From: Bradyrhizobium xenonodulans
Lineage (GTDB): Bacteria > Pseudomonadota > Alphaproteobacteria > Rhizobiales > Xanthobacteraceae
Length of the DNA: 64,000 bases
Assembly (NCBI RefSeq): GCF_027594865.1
Contig: NZ_CP089391.1
Span: forward strand, 7,222,501 to 7,286,500
Direction of reading: 5' to 3'
Positions 18,497 to 28,399 of this stretch are shown piece after piece. Made by a program: the position numbers and the translations under genes. A model generated the notes under the pieces. It was not told the DNA's origin, searched no databases, and saw only the letters and a list, made by a program, of their open reading frames with translations. How positions within the stretch are numbered: the first letter of the stretch is position 1; each line of letters begins with the position of its first letter.

Positions 18497-19882
18497 TTAC
18501 TTTGCGAGCTCATCCATCACTTGCTTGGTAGCCTTGTAAGCCAGATCAACAATCTCATCGATTTCAGCTTCGGATACGACAAGTGGAGGAGCAAATCCAA
18601 GGATGTCTCCGTGCGGCATAGCTCGTGCAATGAGCCCCCGATCGCGAGCGGCCTTAGAAATCCGCGCTCCCACCTTGAGTTCTGGATCAAATCGGCGCTT
18701 CGTCTGACGATCGGCGACAAACTCGATCGCGCCGAGCAAGCCCACACCTCGGACTTCGCCGACAATCTCCAGCTGTGCAAATTTTTCCTTGAGCCGCTTT
18801 TGGAAATGCGCGCCGACAGTCTTGGCGCGGTCGCTGAGACGCTCCCGCTCGACAATATCGAGGACCGCATTGGCAGCAGCTGCCGCGATCGGATGGCCGG
18901 AATAAGTGTAGCCATGAGAAAATGCTCCCACCCGATCCGCCGCCTCCTCCATCACGGCATATACCTTCTCGCCAACAATGGCAGCCGAGAGCGGAACGTA
19001 GCCGGATGTTAGGCCTTTCGCGACCGTGACCAGATCCGGCTCCATCTCGTAAAGCGTGCTGCCGAAATCAGCGCCGGTTCGACCGAATCCGCAAATGACC
19101 TCATCTGCGATCAGAAGAACGTCATAGCGCCTCAGCACGGCCTGAATTTCGCGCCAGTAGCCGACAGGCGGGGGCGTGATCCCGCCTGTACCAAGCACTG
19201 GCTCGGCAATAAACGCCCCGATCGTTTCTGGCCCCTCCTTAACGATTAGCTCTTCAAGCTCCGCCGCCCGCCGACGAGAAAACGACTCTTCCGTCTCGCC
19301 CGGCTCGGCTCCCCAGTAGTGGTGGGGCGCGCCTGTGTGCAGAATACCAGGAAAGGGAAGATCCATATGATCGTGGTAAAACGACATGCCAGTCATTGAG
19401 CCGGAAATGACCGAGCAACCGTGATAGCCCCGCTCGCGTGAGATGATCTTTTTCTTCTTTGGTTGGCCACGAAGATTGTTGTAGTACCAGACAAGCTTCG
19501 CCTGCGTTTCGTTCGCATCCGATCCGGACAGTCCGTAGAATACCTTGCTTGGCTTACCGGGGGCCATCCGCACAAGACGGTGCGACAAAGTGGCGAGCTC
19601 CTCGGTCGTATGCGCCGCATATGTGTGGTAGTAGGCCAATTGGTAAGCCTGCCGTGCAATGGCTTCAGCCACTTCGGTCCGGCCGTATCCGATGTTTACG
19701 CAGTAGAGTCCCGCAAAGCCATCGATATAGCTGTGCCCCTGCGCATCTTCGATGCGGATGCCTTTTCCTCCAGTGACGATTGTAGGATCGCCAATCTTAC
19801 CGGTTGCGAAGTCCTTGAGTTGGGTGAAAGGATGGAGAACGGTCAAGCGATCTTGTTCAGCGATAGTCTTTATATCAGTCAT
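18497..19882 (-). CDS. Class III PLP-dependent aminotransferase (omega-amino acid / polyamine type)
   Basis: A 461-residue fold-type I aminotransferase that moves the amino group of an omega-amino acid or diamine to pyruvate or 2-oxoglutarate. Visible hallmarks are GLSGSDANETQAKLVWYYN, RGYHGCSVISGSMTGM, the cofactor aspartate in LLIADEVICGFGRTG, and the PLP lysine in LVTVAKGLTSGYVPLSA. AGGAG lies directly upstream of the ATG at 19882. It is followed at once (upstream on the strand) by an aldehyde dehydrogenase with 10 nt spacing, so the pair likely converts an amine to an aldehyde and then to an acid, as in GABA or beta-alanine catabolism. Confidence 0.92.
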   Translation of the reverse strand: MTDIKTIAEQDRLTVLHPFTQLKDFATGKIGDPTIVTGGKGIRIEDAQGHSYIDGFAGLYCVNIGYGRTEVAEAIARQAYQLAYYHTYAAHTTEELATLSHRLVRMAPGKPSKVFYGLSGSDANETQAKLVWYYNNLRGQPKKKKIISRERGYHGCSVISGSMTGMSFYHDHMDLPFPGILHTGAPHHYWGAEPGETEESFSRRRAAELEELIVKEGPETIGAFIAEPVLGTGGITPPPVGYWREIQAVLRRYDVLLIADEVICGFGRTGADFGSTLYEMEPDLVTVAKGLTSGYVPLSAAIVGEKVYAVMEEAADRVGAFSHGYTYSGHPIAAAAANAVLDIVERERLSDRAKTVGAHFQKRLKEKFAQLEIVGEVRGVGLLGAIEFVADRQTKRRFDPELKVGARISKAARDRGLIARAMPHGDILGFAPPLVVSEAEIDEIVDLAYKATKQVMDELAK

Positions 19883-19892
19883 TCATTTTCTC

Positions 19893-21407
19893 CTAAGCCG
19901 CCAAGTCGCCGAAGCACACGTACTTCAGTTCCATGTATTCCGATAAACCGTGCCGAGAGCCTTCGCGTCCCAGTCCTGATTGCTTCCATCCACCGAACGG
20001 AATAGGCGGCCCCGTAAAGGAGGCGGTATTGATACCGAGCATGCCACACTCGATTCTCTCAGAAAGCCGGAGCGCTCGACGTAGGTTGTCCGTGTACACG
20101 TACCCGGCCAACCCCATTTCGCTCGAGTTGGCTCGAGTGACGACCTCTTCTTCAGAGTCGAATGGAAGTACCGCAGCTACAGGCCCAAATGTTTCTTCAT
20201 GCGCGATGAGCATGTCGTCGGTGACTTGACTGAGCAGAGTCGGAATAACGAAGTTCGCGCCCAGGCTTTCATCTTTCTTCGCGGTGATGACTCGCGCACC
20301 CCTTTCGACCGCGTCGACGATTTGCGCTCTGCACTTGTCGGCCACGGATAGTTTCGTCATTGGCCCGATATCCGTAGCAGGATTCAAGCCGTGGCCGACC
20401 TTGAGCTTAGCCATTGCTGCGCTAAACGCTTCAACGAAAGTATCGTGGATACCCCTTTGTACGTAAATGCGATTCGCTGCGAGACAATCCTGACCCGAGG
20501 TAGCAAACTTTGCGGCCATCACGCCTTTGACAGCCTTATCAAGGTCGACGTCATCAAAGATCAGGAAGGGAGCATGTCCTCCCAGTTCGAGCGAGACCTT
20601 CTTTACGGTCTGGGCCGAGCCCCCCAGAAGCAGGCGGCCAACCTGGGTCGATCCCGTGAACGAGAGAGCTCGTATTCTGGTGTCGCGCAACAGGGGCGCT
20701 GATAGGTCGATGGGGTCACCCACGAGTGTCTGAAACACGCCGGCGGGAACGCCGGCCTCCTCAGCCAACCTGGCCAGAGCAAGAGCAGAGAGCGGCGTCT
20801 CCGGCGCCGGCTTCACAATGATCGGGCAGCCTGCCGCAAGAGCCGCTCCTGCCTTTCGTGTGATCATTGCGATGGGGAAATTCCATGGAGTTACGGCTGC
20901 CGCGACGCCGATTGGCTGCATCCGCACCTGAAGTAAACTATCAACCTTATGGCTGGGAATCGTCTCTCCGTATGCTCGCTCCCCTTCCGCGGCGAACCAC
21001 TCGACAAAAGCGGCACCGTATTCAATCTCGTACCGCGCTTCTGCCAGCGGCTTGCCCTGTTCGCTCGTCACCAAGATGGCAAGGTCTTCGGAATGGTCGC
21101 GCATCAATGATGCCCACCCCCTGAGAATAGCTCCGCGCCTTGTCGGCAATAAGCCTCGCCAAGCGGGAAAGGCTCGCTCAGCCGCCTCTATTGCGAGCGT
21201 CACGTCCGCGGCACTGCAGCGAGCCACGTCCGCAATTTCTTCCCCCGTAGCCGGATCCACCACTACGTCTCTTTGGCTACTCGCAATCCAGCGACCATCG
21301 ATGAACGCGGCCCCGGCAATAAAATCACGACGGCGCAGCGCCCGAAGGTGTGTTGCAGCGATCCCGACCATATCCGGACTTTTGGTTCGGGCAGTTTGAA
21401 AGGGCAT
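19893..21407 (-). CDS. NAD(P)-dependent aldehyde dehydrogenase, succinate-semialdehyde dehydrogenase type
   Basis: An aldehyde dehydrogenase of about 504 residues. It has VTPWNFPIAMITRKAGAALA, the cofactor segment RALSFTGSTQVGRLLLGGSA, the catalytic glutamate in VSLELGGHAPFLIFDDVD and the cysteine in FATSGQDCLAANRIYVQ. The C-terminus FGGWKQSGLGREGSRHG is typical of GabD-like enzymes. The ATG at 21407 has GGGAC upstream; starts at 21371 or 21449 are possible. It forms a unit with the class III aminotransferase and is transcribed divergently from an Lrp/AsnC gene, which is likely its regulator. Confidence 0.92.
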   Translation of the reverse strand: MPFQTARTKSPDMVGIAATHLRALRRRDFIAGAAFIDGRWIASSQRDVVVDPATGEEIADVARCSAADVTLAIEAAERAFPAWRGLLPTRRGAILRGWASLMRDHSEDLAILVTSEQGKPLAEARYEIEYGAAFVEWFAAEGERAYGETIPSHKVDSLLQVRMQPIGVAAAVTPWNFPIAMITRKAGAALAAGCPIIVKPAPETPLSALALARLAEEAGVPAGVFQTLVGDPIDLSAPLLRDTRIRALSFTGSTQVGRLLLGGSAQTVKKVSLELGGHAPFLIFDDVDLDKAVKGVMAAKFATSGQDCLAANRIYVQRGIHDTFVEAFSAAMAKLKVGHGLNPATDIGPMTKLSVADKCRAQIVDAVERGARVITAKKDESLGANFVIPTLLSQVTDDMLIAHEETFGPVAAVLPFDSEEEVVTRANSSEMGLAGYVYTDNLRRALRLSERIECGMLGINTASFTGPPIPFGGWKQSGLGREGSRHGLSEYMELKYVCFGDLAA

Positions 21408-21556
21408 TTGAAAGTCCCGCGCGGTCGCTTGTTGAAATCCACCAAGCATTCAGGATACTAATGTTGCCAACCGATTTGCGTCGCATTTTGCCGCGGCTCG
21501 TTGTGTTTCCTGCACCACCGCGGCATTCTATGACGAAATTCATCCGGAGCCGCGAT

Positions 21557-22033
21557 ATGCAATACGACCGAACGGACGCCCGCATCCTTGAGATCGTCCA
21601 AAAGAACAATCGCCTGACTTCCGAGGTGATCGGCGAAATGGCCGGCCTTTCTGCAACAGCGTGTCAACGACGACTGAAGAGACTTCGTTCGGAAGGCATC
21701 ATCGAGGCCGATGTATCGATCGTTTCGGCGAAAGCGGTGGGAAGGCCCATACAGATGCTGGTCATGGTGACTCTGGAACGCGAGCGTTCGGACATCATCG
21801 ACAAGTTCAAAAAGGCCATCAAAGGTTCAGCTGAAGTCGTCAATGGTTTCTACATTACAGGCGACGCGGACTTTGTCCTATACGTCACTGCGCGCACGAT
21901 GGAAGACTACGAGCAGTTCACCCGCCGCTTCTTCTATGAGAACTCGGATATCAAGGGGTTCAAGACAATGGTGGTGATAGACCGCGTCAAGTCGGGTTTT
22001 GCGATTCCAGTCGAAATTCCCGACGAGGAGTGA
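21557..22033 (+). CDS. Lrp/AsnC-family transcriptional regulator
   Basis: A 158-residue regulator with an N-terminal winged helix-turn-helix: DARILEIVQKNNRLTSEVIG, then AGLSATACQRRLKRLRSEG. It ends with a RAM ligand-binding/oligomerisation domain (for example YITGDADFVLYVTARTMEDY). I chose the ATG at 21557, which has GGAG nine nt upstream and starts exactly at the helix-turn-helix; longer in-frame starts run into the neighbour's leader. Members of this family usually sense an amino acid and control an adjacent catabolic operon. Here it is divergent from the aldehyde dehydrogenase/aminotransferase pair, with about 150 nt between starts. Confidence 0.92.
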   Translation: MQYDRTDARILEIVQKNNRLTSEVIGEMAGLSATACQRRLKRLRSEGIIEADVSIVSAKAVGRPIQMLVMVTLERERSDIIDKFKKAIKGSAEVVNGFYITGDADFVLYVTARTMEDYEQFTRRFFYENSDIKGFKTMVVIDRVKSGFAIPVEIPDEE

Positions 22034-22567
22034 CAGGACAGGCTCTGCCACCTCTCGACGCGATCATCCGCATTTGCGCTCATTTTCTTAGTTCACTCGC
22101 ATCGACAGATCCGCATTCTCACTCCAGTTCTCTTTCATGACGTTGTTTGGAGCTCCAAGAAACAGTTAAATCACCGAGCCGCTTTGCGGACTGCTCGACG
22201 ATACGACAGAGTCACGCCGTACTCCCGGCTGGGCAGCAGTATCGCACCGAGTCTCTGGCTGAGTGGGACATATCGCACCTGACGGCAATGAAGTCCGCTT
22301 AGATGGTCGATCTATTGCACGTCATCCGAGCGTAAAGTGTGCCTGCGTTAGTCCTTCGGCTTTAGACCGCAGACAAGGCCGCTAACCTTGTGCGGCTAAC
22401 ATGTTCCGCTGGCGAAGCGCAACTCGCCTCCTCGAGGGTTAGGGCCTCGCATCTAAAATGCACTAGACGGAACGGGCTGGCTGCACCTTCCAAATCGCCA
22501 GAGATCAAGCTTCGATAACCGTCGGGCTGAACGACGATTCGATCGTCGCAGGCAATGCGGGATCGAT
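22034..22567. other. Gene-poor region upstream of a decayed MFS copy
   Basis: About 530 nt with no convincing gene. Minus-strand frames at 22362-22607 are open but not recognisable. Confidence 0.35.
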
Positions 22568-22760
22568 ATGACCAAGCCGTCCAGGTCGGAGAACTCAGCA
22601 TCGACAATCGCCGCTGCGCTATTCCACGTTCTAGCGCATGTGGCTGGTAGGCATATTGTCCAACCCTGGAATATTGGTCCCAAGTGTTGGTACGGCCTGG
22701 GCTATGACACTCGATCCCTTATTCGTGGGCCGCTCCGCTCGGTTCCACCACGGCACGGCC
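22568..22760 (+). pseudogene. Broken partial copy of the MFS exporter at 23560
   Basis: This looks like the N-terminal part of the MFS gene that lies 1 kb downstream. The start ATG ACC AAG CCG matches the opening of the intact gene (residues MTDMPKP). After a frameshift, a second frame gives MWLVGILSNPGI, then AWAMT, against IWLASLLSNLGALI, then AWAMT, in the intact protein. Similarity fades after about 60 codons, and no later transmembrane part is visible. The two copies therefore differ by many substitutions, and this is an old duplicate or an independently acquired homologue that decayed. Position limits are approximate. Confidence 0.6.
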
Positions 22761-23559
22761 GAACACAGGGACACGTTTCCGGATACGATATCGGGCGCTC
22801 CACTCCAATCCAGATGCCGACCTCCTGAGGTCAAGAGGATGACCGATGGAACGGTTGGAGATCGCCTTTGTGGTCCCAAGGAGAGGCGCCGGCCGAACAG
22901 TGATCCCGTGCTCACTCTCCAAATCTGCGTTCGCGCGGTTTTTCATCGCTCACTCGCAGATAACGCGCAAAATCGGCGCTTCATCTCGTTACTCTGCGGT
23001 GCTGTCCATACTTGAGGCGTTAAACGACGTCTATCCGAGCATTCGTCGAAAGAGCGTTGCGACAACGAACATTCTATTGCTCGATCGTGCGAATGTTCCT
23101 TTCTGACGAGACGAGCCGATGTGCGGTAACGCCGGTCTCAAGAGGTTCACCTGAGGGTTGGCTGATGAATTCCACCTCGTCTGATTATCATTCAATGTTG
23201 ACGCAGTACGTGACCGGTTTTAGTCGCTGAATTATCGCCACTGAGCGAGTTATGTCAGATTTCACAGCGGCGAATTCTATTCATTTAATTCGAGCCCTCG
23301 CGTCCGATCGACTGGGCAACGCATTTACCTTTATCAAGTTAGTGAGGCGCGGCGCATCGCCGCTCGTTGGTCGCTGGTCCGAGAAGCGGCGGTTCGCGCA
23401 CGAGCTAGGAATAGCCAATTTCCGGGCACATTACGAAATACCAGCATCGACGATCTGGACTGTGCGCGGGGCAGACGCGTTCGAACTCCACAGGCTGCCA
23501 ACGCCAGAAGATGGCGATTCATCTTGGCCTGGACACTTGGGAGGTAAGGCAAAAACGAT
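22761..23559. other. Gene-poor region, no supported gene
   Basis: About 800 nt between the decayed MFS copy and the intact exporter. Plus-strand frames at 22846-23106 and 23252-23563 are open but lack recognisable features. It should hold the exporter promoter. Confidence 0.35.
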
Positions 23560-25224
23560 ATGACGGACATGCCCAAGCCGCAGACGTTCAACGCTGACGG
23601 TATCACCGCGCCATTCCGACATGCCACCTTCCGTCGTATCTGGCTGGCAAGCTTGCTGTCCAATCTTGGCGCCTTGATCCGCGGAGTCGGTGCAGCTTGG
23701 GCGATGACGCAGATGACATCGTCGGCGGACATGGTGGCACTTGTGCAGACCGCGCTGATGCTGCCGGTTATGCTGATCTCGATGCCGGCCGGAGCGATTG
23801 CCGACATGTACGACCGGCGCAGGATTATCCTGTTTTCGCTTGGTATCTCGTTGACAGGCGCGACCGCGTTGACAACGCTCGCCTGGCTCGATCTGGTTAC
23901 ACCAAATCTCTTGCTGGTACTGTGCTTTCTGGTGGGTAGCGGTGTGGCGCTATTGGACCCCGCCTGGCAGTCCTCCGTGAGCGAGCAAGTGCCCTCTGAA
24001 GCTCTGCCCGCGGCGGTAGCGTTAAACGGCATCAGCTACAACCTCGCGCGAAGCGTAGGGCCGGCGCTCGGTGGGATCGTCGTCGCAGCCGCTGGCGTAG
24101 TGGCTGCGTTCGCAATTAACGCTCTGTTGTATCTGCCATTGATGCTCGCTCTGTTTTCGTGGAAGCGCGCCGCTGAGCCATCGCGTTTGCCGCCCGAAAG
24201 CCTCCATCGCGCTATTGTTTCGGGCGTTCGCTACATCATGAATGCGCCATCGATTAGGATTGTGTTGGCTCGCGCCATGGCCATGGGCGTGTTCGGGGGC
24301 GCAATCATTGCGCTGATGCCGCTAGTCGCCCGCGATCTCCTGCACGGAGGCGCCGAAACCTACGGCATCATTCTCAGCGCCTTTGGTCTGGGCGCGGTGA
24401 TAGGCGCGCTCAACATCACAGAGGTACGCAAGCGCATGACGGGGGAGGCTGCGATTCGGGCCTGCGCCCTTTCGATGGGCGGTGCTCTTGTGGCGGTAGC
24501 GATGAGTCGCGAGCCACTTCTGACCGCCGTCGCGCTGGTCCTGGCTGGGGCGGTATGGATGATGGCGTGGGTACTTTTCAGCATTGGTGTGCAACTGTCG
24601 GCGCCACGCTGGGTGACGGGGCGAGCGCTTGCGGCCTACCAGGCGGCCAGTTCCGGCGGGATCGCTGTCGGAAGCTGGGCCTGGGGCCATGTGACTGACG
24701 TCGCCGGAGTAAATGTTGCGCTCCTATTGGCCGCCGTCTTGCTGATTGCCTCCCCGCTGCTCGGGTTTTGGCTGCCCATGCCACGCATCAGCGGGCGGGG
24801 CGAAGAACCTGAGATGCTTGAGGATCCCGAAGTGCAACTGGCACTCACCGGACGCAGCGGTCCGCTTGTCGTAGAGATCGAATATCGAGTCGCCCAGGAG
24901 AACGCACGCGCATTCCATAATTTGATGCAGGACGTGCAACTCTTCCGCCAGCGGAACGGAGCCTATGGTTGGTCGATTGCCCGGGACATTGCGGACCCGA
25001 AACTGTGGACAGAGCGTTATCACTGTCCAACGTGGCTCGACTATTTGCGCCAGCGCAACCGCGCGACGCAATTGGAGCGCGCGCTGGATCGGCAAGCATC
25101 GGCCTTCCACATTGGACCGGAGCCTGTGCGTGTCCGGCGCATGCTCGAGCGCCCGTTTGGATCCGTACGCTGGAAGGAAGACGCGCCCGATCGTGCTGCG
25201 GACCACGAGTTGCGCAGCAAGTAA
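23560..25224 (+). CDS. MFS exporter of the EntS/MFS_3 type with C-terminal monooxygenase-like extension
   Basis: A 554-residue major facilitator protein. The N-terminal 400 residues hold about 12 hydrophobic helices, with the conserved loop AIADMYDRRRIILFSLG between helices 2 and 3, as in enterobactin exporter (EntS)-type proteins. From about residue 425 there is a soluble domain (VVEIEYRVAQENARAFHNLM, then AYGWSIARDIADP), typical of the long MFS_3 subfamily. GGGAGG precedes the ATG at 23560. It stands alone, downstream of a degraded partial copy. Substrates of this subfamily range from siderophores to drugs and cannot be told from sequence. Confidence 0.9.
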   Translation: MTDMPKPQTFNADGITAPFRHATFRRIWLASLLSNLGALIRGVGAAWAMTQMTSSADMVALVQTALMLPVMLISMPAGAIADMYDRRRIILFSLGISLTGATALTTLAWLDLVTPNLLLVLCFLVGSGVALLDPAWQSSVSEQVPSEALPAAVALNGISYNLARSVGPALGGIVVAAAGVVAAFAINALLYLPLMLALFSWKRAAEPSRLPPESLHRAIVSGVRYIMNAPSIRIVLARAMAMGVFGGAIIALMPLVARDLLHGGAETYGIILSAFGLGAVIGALNITEVRKRMTGEAAIRACALSMGGALVAVAMSREPLLTAVALVLAGAVWMMAWVLFSIGVQLSAPRWVTGRALAAYQAASSGGIAVGSWAWGHVTDVAGVNVALLLAAVLLIASPLLGFWLPMPRISGRGEEPEMLEDPEVQLALTGRSGPLVVEIEYRVAQENARAFHNLMQDVQLFRQRNGAYGWSIARDIADPKLWTERYHCPTWLDYLRQRNRATQLERALDRQASAFHIGPEPVRVRRMLERPFGSVRWKEDAPDRAADHELRSK

Positions 25225-25576
25225 GCACGGGCAGCGCGAAGGCGCCGCCGCCGAGAGGGAGATTTCCGAGAGAAAGGATCGGCGGCGCTCTAGCCAGTCA
25301 GTTGGTGCACTCCAGCTTTTTTCAGCCATAGTACTGCCGGTGGAGGGAGGCGATAAGGCTATTGAAAAACATGCGAAGTCGTTCCGATACTACGAATGCG
25401 TCGCGGATGGCGACCGATTTCCTCAGAGAGAATGCCTCGATTCCCTTTGCCATGATCTCACAATGCCCCGATCTAACGGAGGACCAAAAATGCACCACTC
25501 CCGAAGAAGTGGCCCACCAAATCAGGTCGCATTCAGCATTTGAAATTTGGCCGCCACTGCAAACATATCCACGAAA
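25225..25576. other. Intergenic region, no supported gene
   Basis: About 350 nt after the exporter stop. No clear hairpin-plus-T terminator was seen and no gene is supported. Confidence 0.4.
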
Positions 25577-25969
25577 TCAGCGGTGACAGGTCGGGGCGTG
25601 CTGATCTCGGCTGCGGAGCCCGATCAGCACTCTCTGCCGTTCTCTAATCTCCTCAGATGAACCCAAGAACACGTCCCCATTGCCGAGGAGTACACCTGAG
25701 GCGAACATCGGCTTGACTCCGAAGGAGTCGACGCCAATCAGCGACAGTAGCCGATAGGCATCAAACGCCTCATCGATGTTGCGCCGGTTGGCGGTCATCT
25801 TGGCCTGCACCAGGACCCCGCAACCGACCGCCTCCGTTTCTAGTGGGGATTCATAAACACCCGCTTTGCCCGGATGCGGTCCACGGTGTCCTTGCACCGT
25901 CAAAAAGCTGAATTGGAGCGCCAGTTTCTCGAGACTGTCAAAGATTGAGACCACATCGGGAATTGGCAA
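25577..25969 (-). CDS. Hypothetical protein, possibly N-terminally truncated
   Basis: An unrecognised protein of about 130 residues with good amino-acid composition: SIFDSLEKLALQFSFLTVQG, later AYRLLSLIGVDSFGVKPMFA. The first usable start is TTG at 25969 without a good ribosome site. The same frame is open about 57 nt further upstream without any ATG or GTG. This suggests that the original start has been lost and that this is the C-terminal part of a longer protein. I cannot assign a family. Confidence 0.4.
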   Translation of the reverse strand: MPIPDVVSIFDSLEKLALQFSFLTVQGHRGPHPGKAGVYESPLETEAVGCGVLVQAKMTANRRNIDEAFDAYRLLSLIGVDSFGVKPMFASGVLLGNGDVFLGSSEEIRERQRVLIGLRSRDQHAPTCHR

Positions 25970-26983
25970 CTGACCGAGTCCCCTGTGTTCAATTGGACGT
26001 GAAAGCCCGCTTGTTCGCGCGGGTCATCACGACTGGGGAGCGCAGAGGCGGCTCGCCTCCTGTCAATTACACCTTTCTCAGGGAGAATACATGTCGACGA
26101 AAGGTCGACGATATTTGTCATCTCCGCGACAGATCGTTGTGATGGCTTCAAGAGCCGCGTTGGATTGATCTCGATATTCCTCGGGAACGTAGCAGTGCTC
26201 GCAACAAAGTTTGCAGGAAAACGATACGTTGATTCGCTTGGCTGAAGACAATGGGAAGCGGACTTTTGACTGGCATGGGGTCCTTCTGGCTTTCTCCAGC
26301 GAGGTTGGAGCAGGATCTCTCTTAGCACGTCGGGGCGAGACCTCCGCGTTTTTCGAGAGCGCAATGTCGTGCTCCAAACAGCCTCGTAGATTCTGGACAA
26401 AAGTCCGTTTGGCTTCAGACAGACGAGCGCACGCCCTTCGGTGCCAAGCCGGTCTGCGCGCTCCCGACCGGCCATCCAGCTCACATCGGGCGTTATCAGC
26501 CACGGCATGGCCAGCGATGAGCATTCATTTCCCTTACGAGAGTGTGCGTTGTCGAGCAGCAACCCTGGGTGTCCTCGTACTCCAGTAGTCCTATATGCTT
26601 GACGCGAGACGCACATTCCATTGCTCTCGGACTTCGTGCAATCGTTGACCTTGTCGGTGCGTTTACCGAGACGGTGTCAAACGCGCGAATTTTCTTCGTC
26701 AGGCGAGACGCGACAGATTCCGCGAGTGGCACGCCGATTGCTGAAGGGTGAAAGGAGGAGCCGCTGCCAATACGGCGCCTTCATTTCGGAGCCGCTAATG
26801 GAATTCGCTCTAACTATCCTGGTCGTGATCGCTTGCAAACGGTAAAGGCCAAGCGGACTGCGAGAGGCAGATGTTCGAGCGCCTGTGTGACCCAACGATC
26901 CTGCGCCAACGACCTTTGAGCGGTATGGATTGGCAGAGGTCGACTGAGGCGCCCCCATTCGAGCTTAGCGAAGGATCGTGGTC
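25970..26983. other. Gene-poor region, no supported gene
   Basis: About 1 kb in which the open frames on the two strands shadow one another. A long minus frame (25900-26616) is basic and serine-rich with no features. No promoter or repeat was recognised. Confidence 0.35.
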
Positions 26984-27241
26984 ATGAAGCTCGTCGAACC
27001 TTCTTCGTGCAGCCCCACAGCACCAACTGTATTGATTGGCAGGAATCGTCGCGGTCACTGGGTTGCCTGCGAACAGAACGGCATTTTTGGCGGCCTGTTC
27101 GTGAACCGCGCCCAAGCATTCAAGTACGCGCTGTGCGAGAATGGCCATCATCCAGAATTCATCGTCGAGATGTCGCATGAAATCGAGCTCAATATTTGTG
27201 CCAATCCGGGGGGCGCAGGTACGAAGCGCATGGCCGGATAG
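26984..27241 (+). CDS. Small conserved-looking hypothetical protein
   Basis: An 85-residue cytoplasmic protein, [19 protein letters not shown] onwards, with the central block [20 protein letters not shown] and then [15 protein letters not shown]. The composition is convincing and AAGGA lies nine nt before the ATG at 26984. My recollection is that short proteins with this RxGxWVA...GGLFV pattern occur in rhizobial symbiosis islands, but I cannot name the family or its function. It lies directly upstream of a modC remnant, so it may once have been linked with molybdate transport. Confidence 0.6.
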   Translation: MKLVEPSSCSPTAPTVLIGRNRRGHWVACEQNGIFGGLFVNRAQAFKYALCENGHHPEFIVEMSHEIELNICANPGGAGTKRMAG

Positions 27242-27249
27242 ATCAGCGC

Positions 27250-27636
27250 AGAATTGACCGGCGCGATTGTTGCGCGTCGGCGAGGAGAATTGGCCGATAT
27301 CACGATTGCGCTCCGCCAGCGCACCTCTCCGCCGGCGAGCGGCAGCGCGTCGCCATCGGCCGCGCCCCATTGTCTCAGCCAAGAGTTCTTCTGATGGACG
27401 AACCACTTGCAACCTTGGATCGCGCCAAGCGTGAGATTTTGCCATGTCTTAAACGCTTGAATGATAAGCTCGCCGTGCCGATGATCTACATCAGTCATGA
27501 CATTGCTGAGATTGAACATCTCGCCGATCACCTCGTAATGGACGGGCTGAGGCTCCGGGAATTTCATGAAGGAGGATGGGTCATCGAGCAGCGTCAGATG
27601 GTCGTAGGGGGCAGACGTACACGTCAGTTGAACTGA
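27250..27636 (+). pseudogene. modC: Remnant of molybdate importer ATPase ModC
   Basis: The frame beginning near 27325 encodes the second half of an ABC ATPase. It shows signature [18 protein letters not shown], Walker [13 protein letters not shown], then [33 protein letters not shown]. The sequence [20 protein letters not shown] is close to ModC. No Walker A is present upstream, and the frame ends without the ModC molybdate-binding TOBE domain, so the protein could not bind ATP properly. modABC normally supplies molybdate for nitrogenase cofactor synthesis. A functional copy must lie elsewhere if the strain fixes nitrogen well. Confidence 0.7.
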
Positions 27637-27694
27637 ACGGGTGGCACACAGGCCTCCTCCCGATCCGCCGGCCTAACCACGACAGAGGTCGGCT

Positions 27695-27901
27695 TCAGCC
27701 AACACTAAGGTTTTCAGCCGACATCTTGCCGGAGCGGCCGGGGACGAGTTCGTAGTTCACGCGCGAGCCCTCAGCCAAAGTTTTATACCCCGCTTTTTCG
27801 ACCGCCGATATATGAACGAAGACGTCAGCGCTGCCGTCCTCAGGCCTGATAAATCCGTACCCCTTTTCAGGATTGAACCACTTCACAAAGCCGATCGCCA
27901 C
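27695..27901 (-). CDS. cspA: Cold-shock-domain protein, CspA family
   Basis: A 68-residue single cold-shock domain. It has [20 protein letters not shown] with the RNP1 motif (KGYGFI) and [13 protein letters not shown] with RNP2 (VFVHI), the normal length for the family. These small proteins bind single-stranded RNA or DNA and act as RNA chaperones. I chose GTG at 27901 with GGAG nine nt upstream; a TTG 15 nt further upstream is possible. It is monocistronic, convergent with the modC remnant, in a gene-poor stretch. Confidence 0.9.
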   Translation of the reverse strand: MAIGFVKWFNPEKGYGFIRPEDGSADVFVHISAVEKAGYKTLAEGSRVNYELVPGRSGKMSAENLSVG

Positions 27902-28225
27902 TTTCACAATCTCCAACAGTACTCAGACTCGAACTTGCATGAACGGCAGACGGCCGACGCCGTGACCGGCGGGACTGAGCGCCAAGCGCCCCTACCATGT
28001 CTCCTGCTTCGTCTCACCTATTGCAAGCTTTGAGCCAGACTAGTGATTTCCACTGGCGCGCCCCGACAACCAGATCGGAGGAAAGGCGGGCCAAGCCGTC
28101 TTCTGTGTGGACGAGGCCATTCTTCAATAAAAGCCGCCCCCGATTGAGGACAGCATGTAGTTGCTCCGAGCTACTGAACACCGCCACGGCGATTATCGAC
28201 GCACTGGGGTGCCGTCGCCCGCCTA
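27902..28225. other. Intergenic region, no supported gene
   Basis: About 320 nt upstream of the cold-shock gene. It should contain that gene's promoter and 5' leader. The frames seen are not convincing. Confidence 0.35.
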
Positions 28226-28399
28226 ATGCGCATTGCGGGTACGGCACTGGCCGATCTGATCGACTCGCTGCTGCGCCTGCAGATCATGAGCCGCGAAGAT
28301 ATCAGACTGGTCACGCACGCACCTCAATCCGTGGACTTCATCGTCGAACCGGGAATGCGAGGGGCTCACAACTCATATATATATTTACGTTTCGCCTAG
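28226..28399 (+). CDS. Possible small ORF, unknown
   Basis: A 57-codon frame reads MRIAGTALADLIDSLLRLQI, then MSREDIRLVTHAPQSVDFI. The amphipathic helix-like start and balanced composition look protein-like, yet there is no good ribosome site. It may be the end of a lost gene. No family was recognised. Confidence 0.25.
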   Translation: MRIAGTALADLIDSLLRLQIMSREDIRLVTHAPQSVDFIVEPGMRGAHNSYIYLRFA

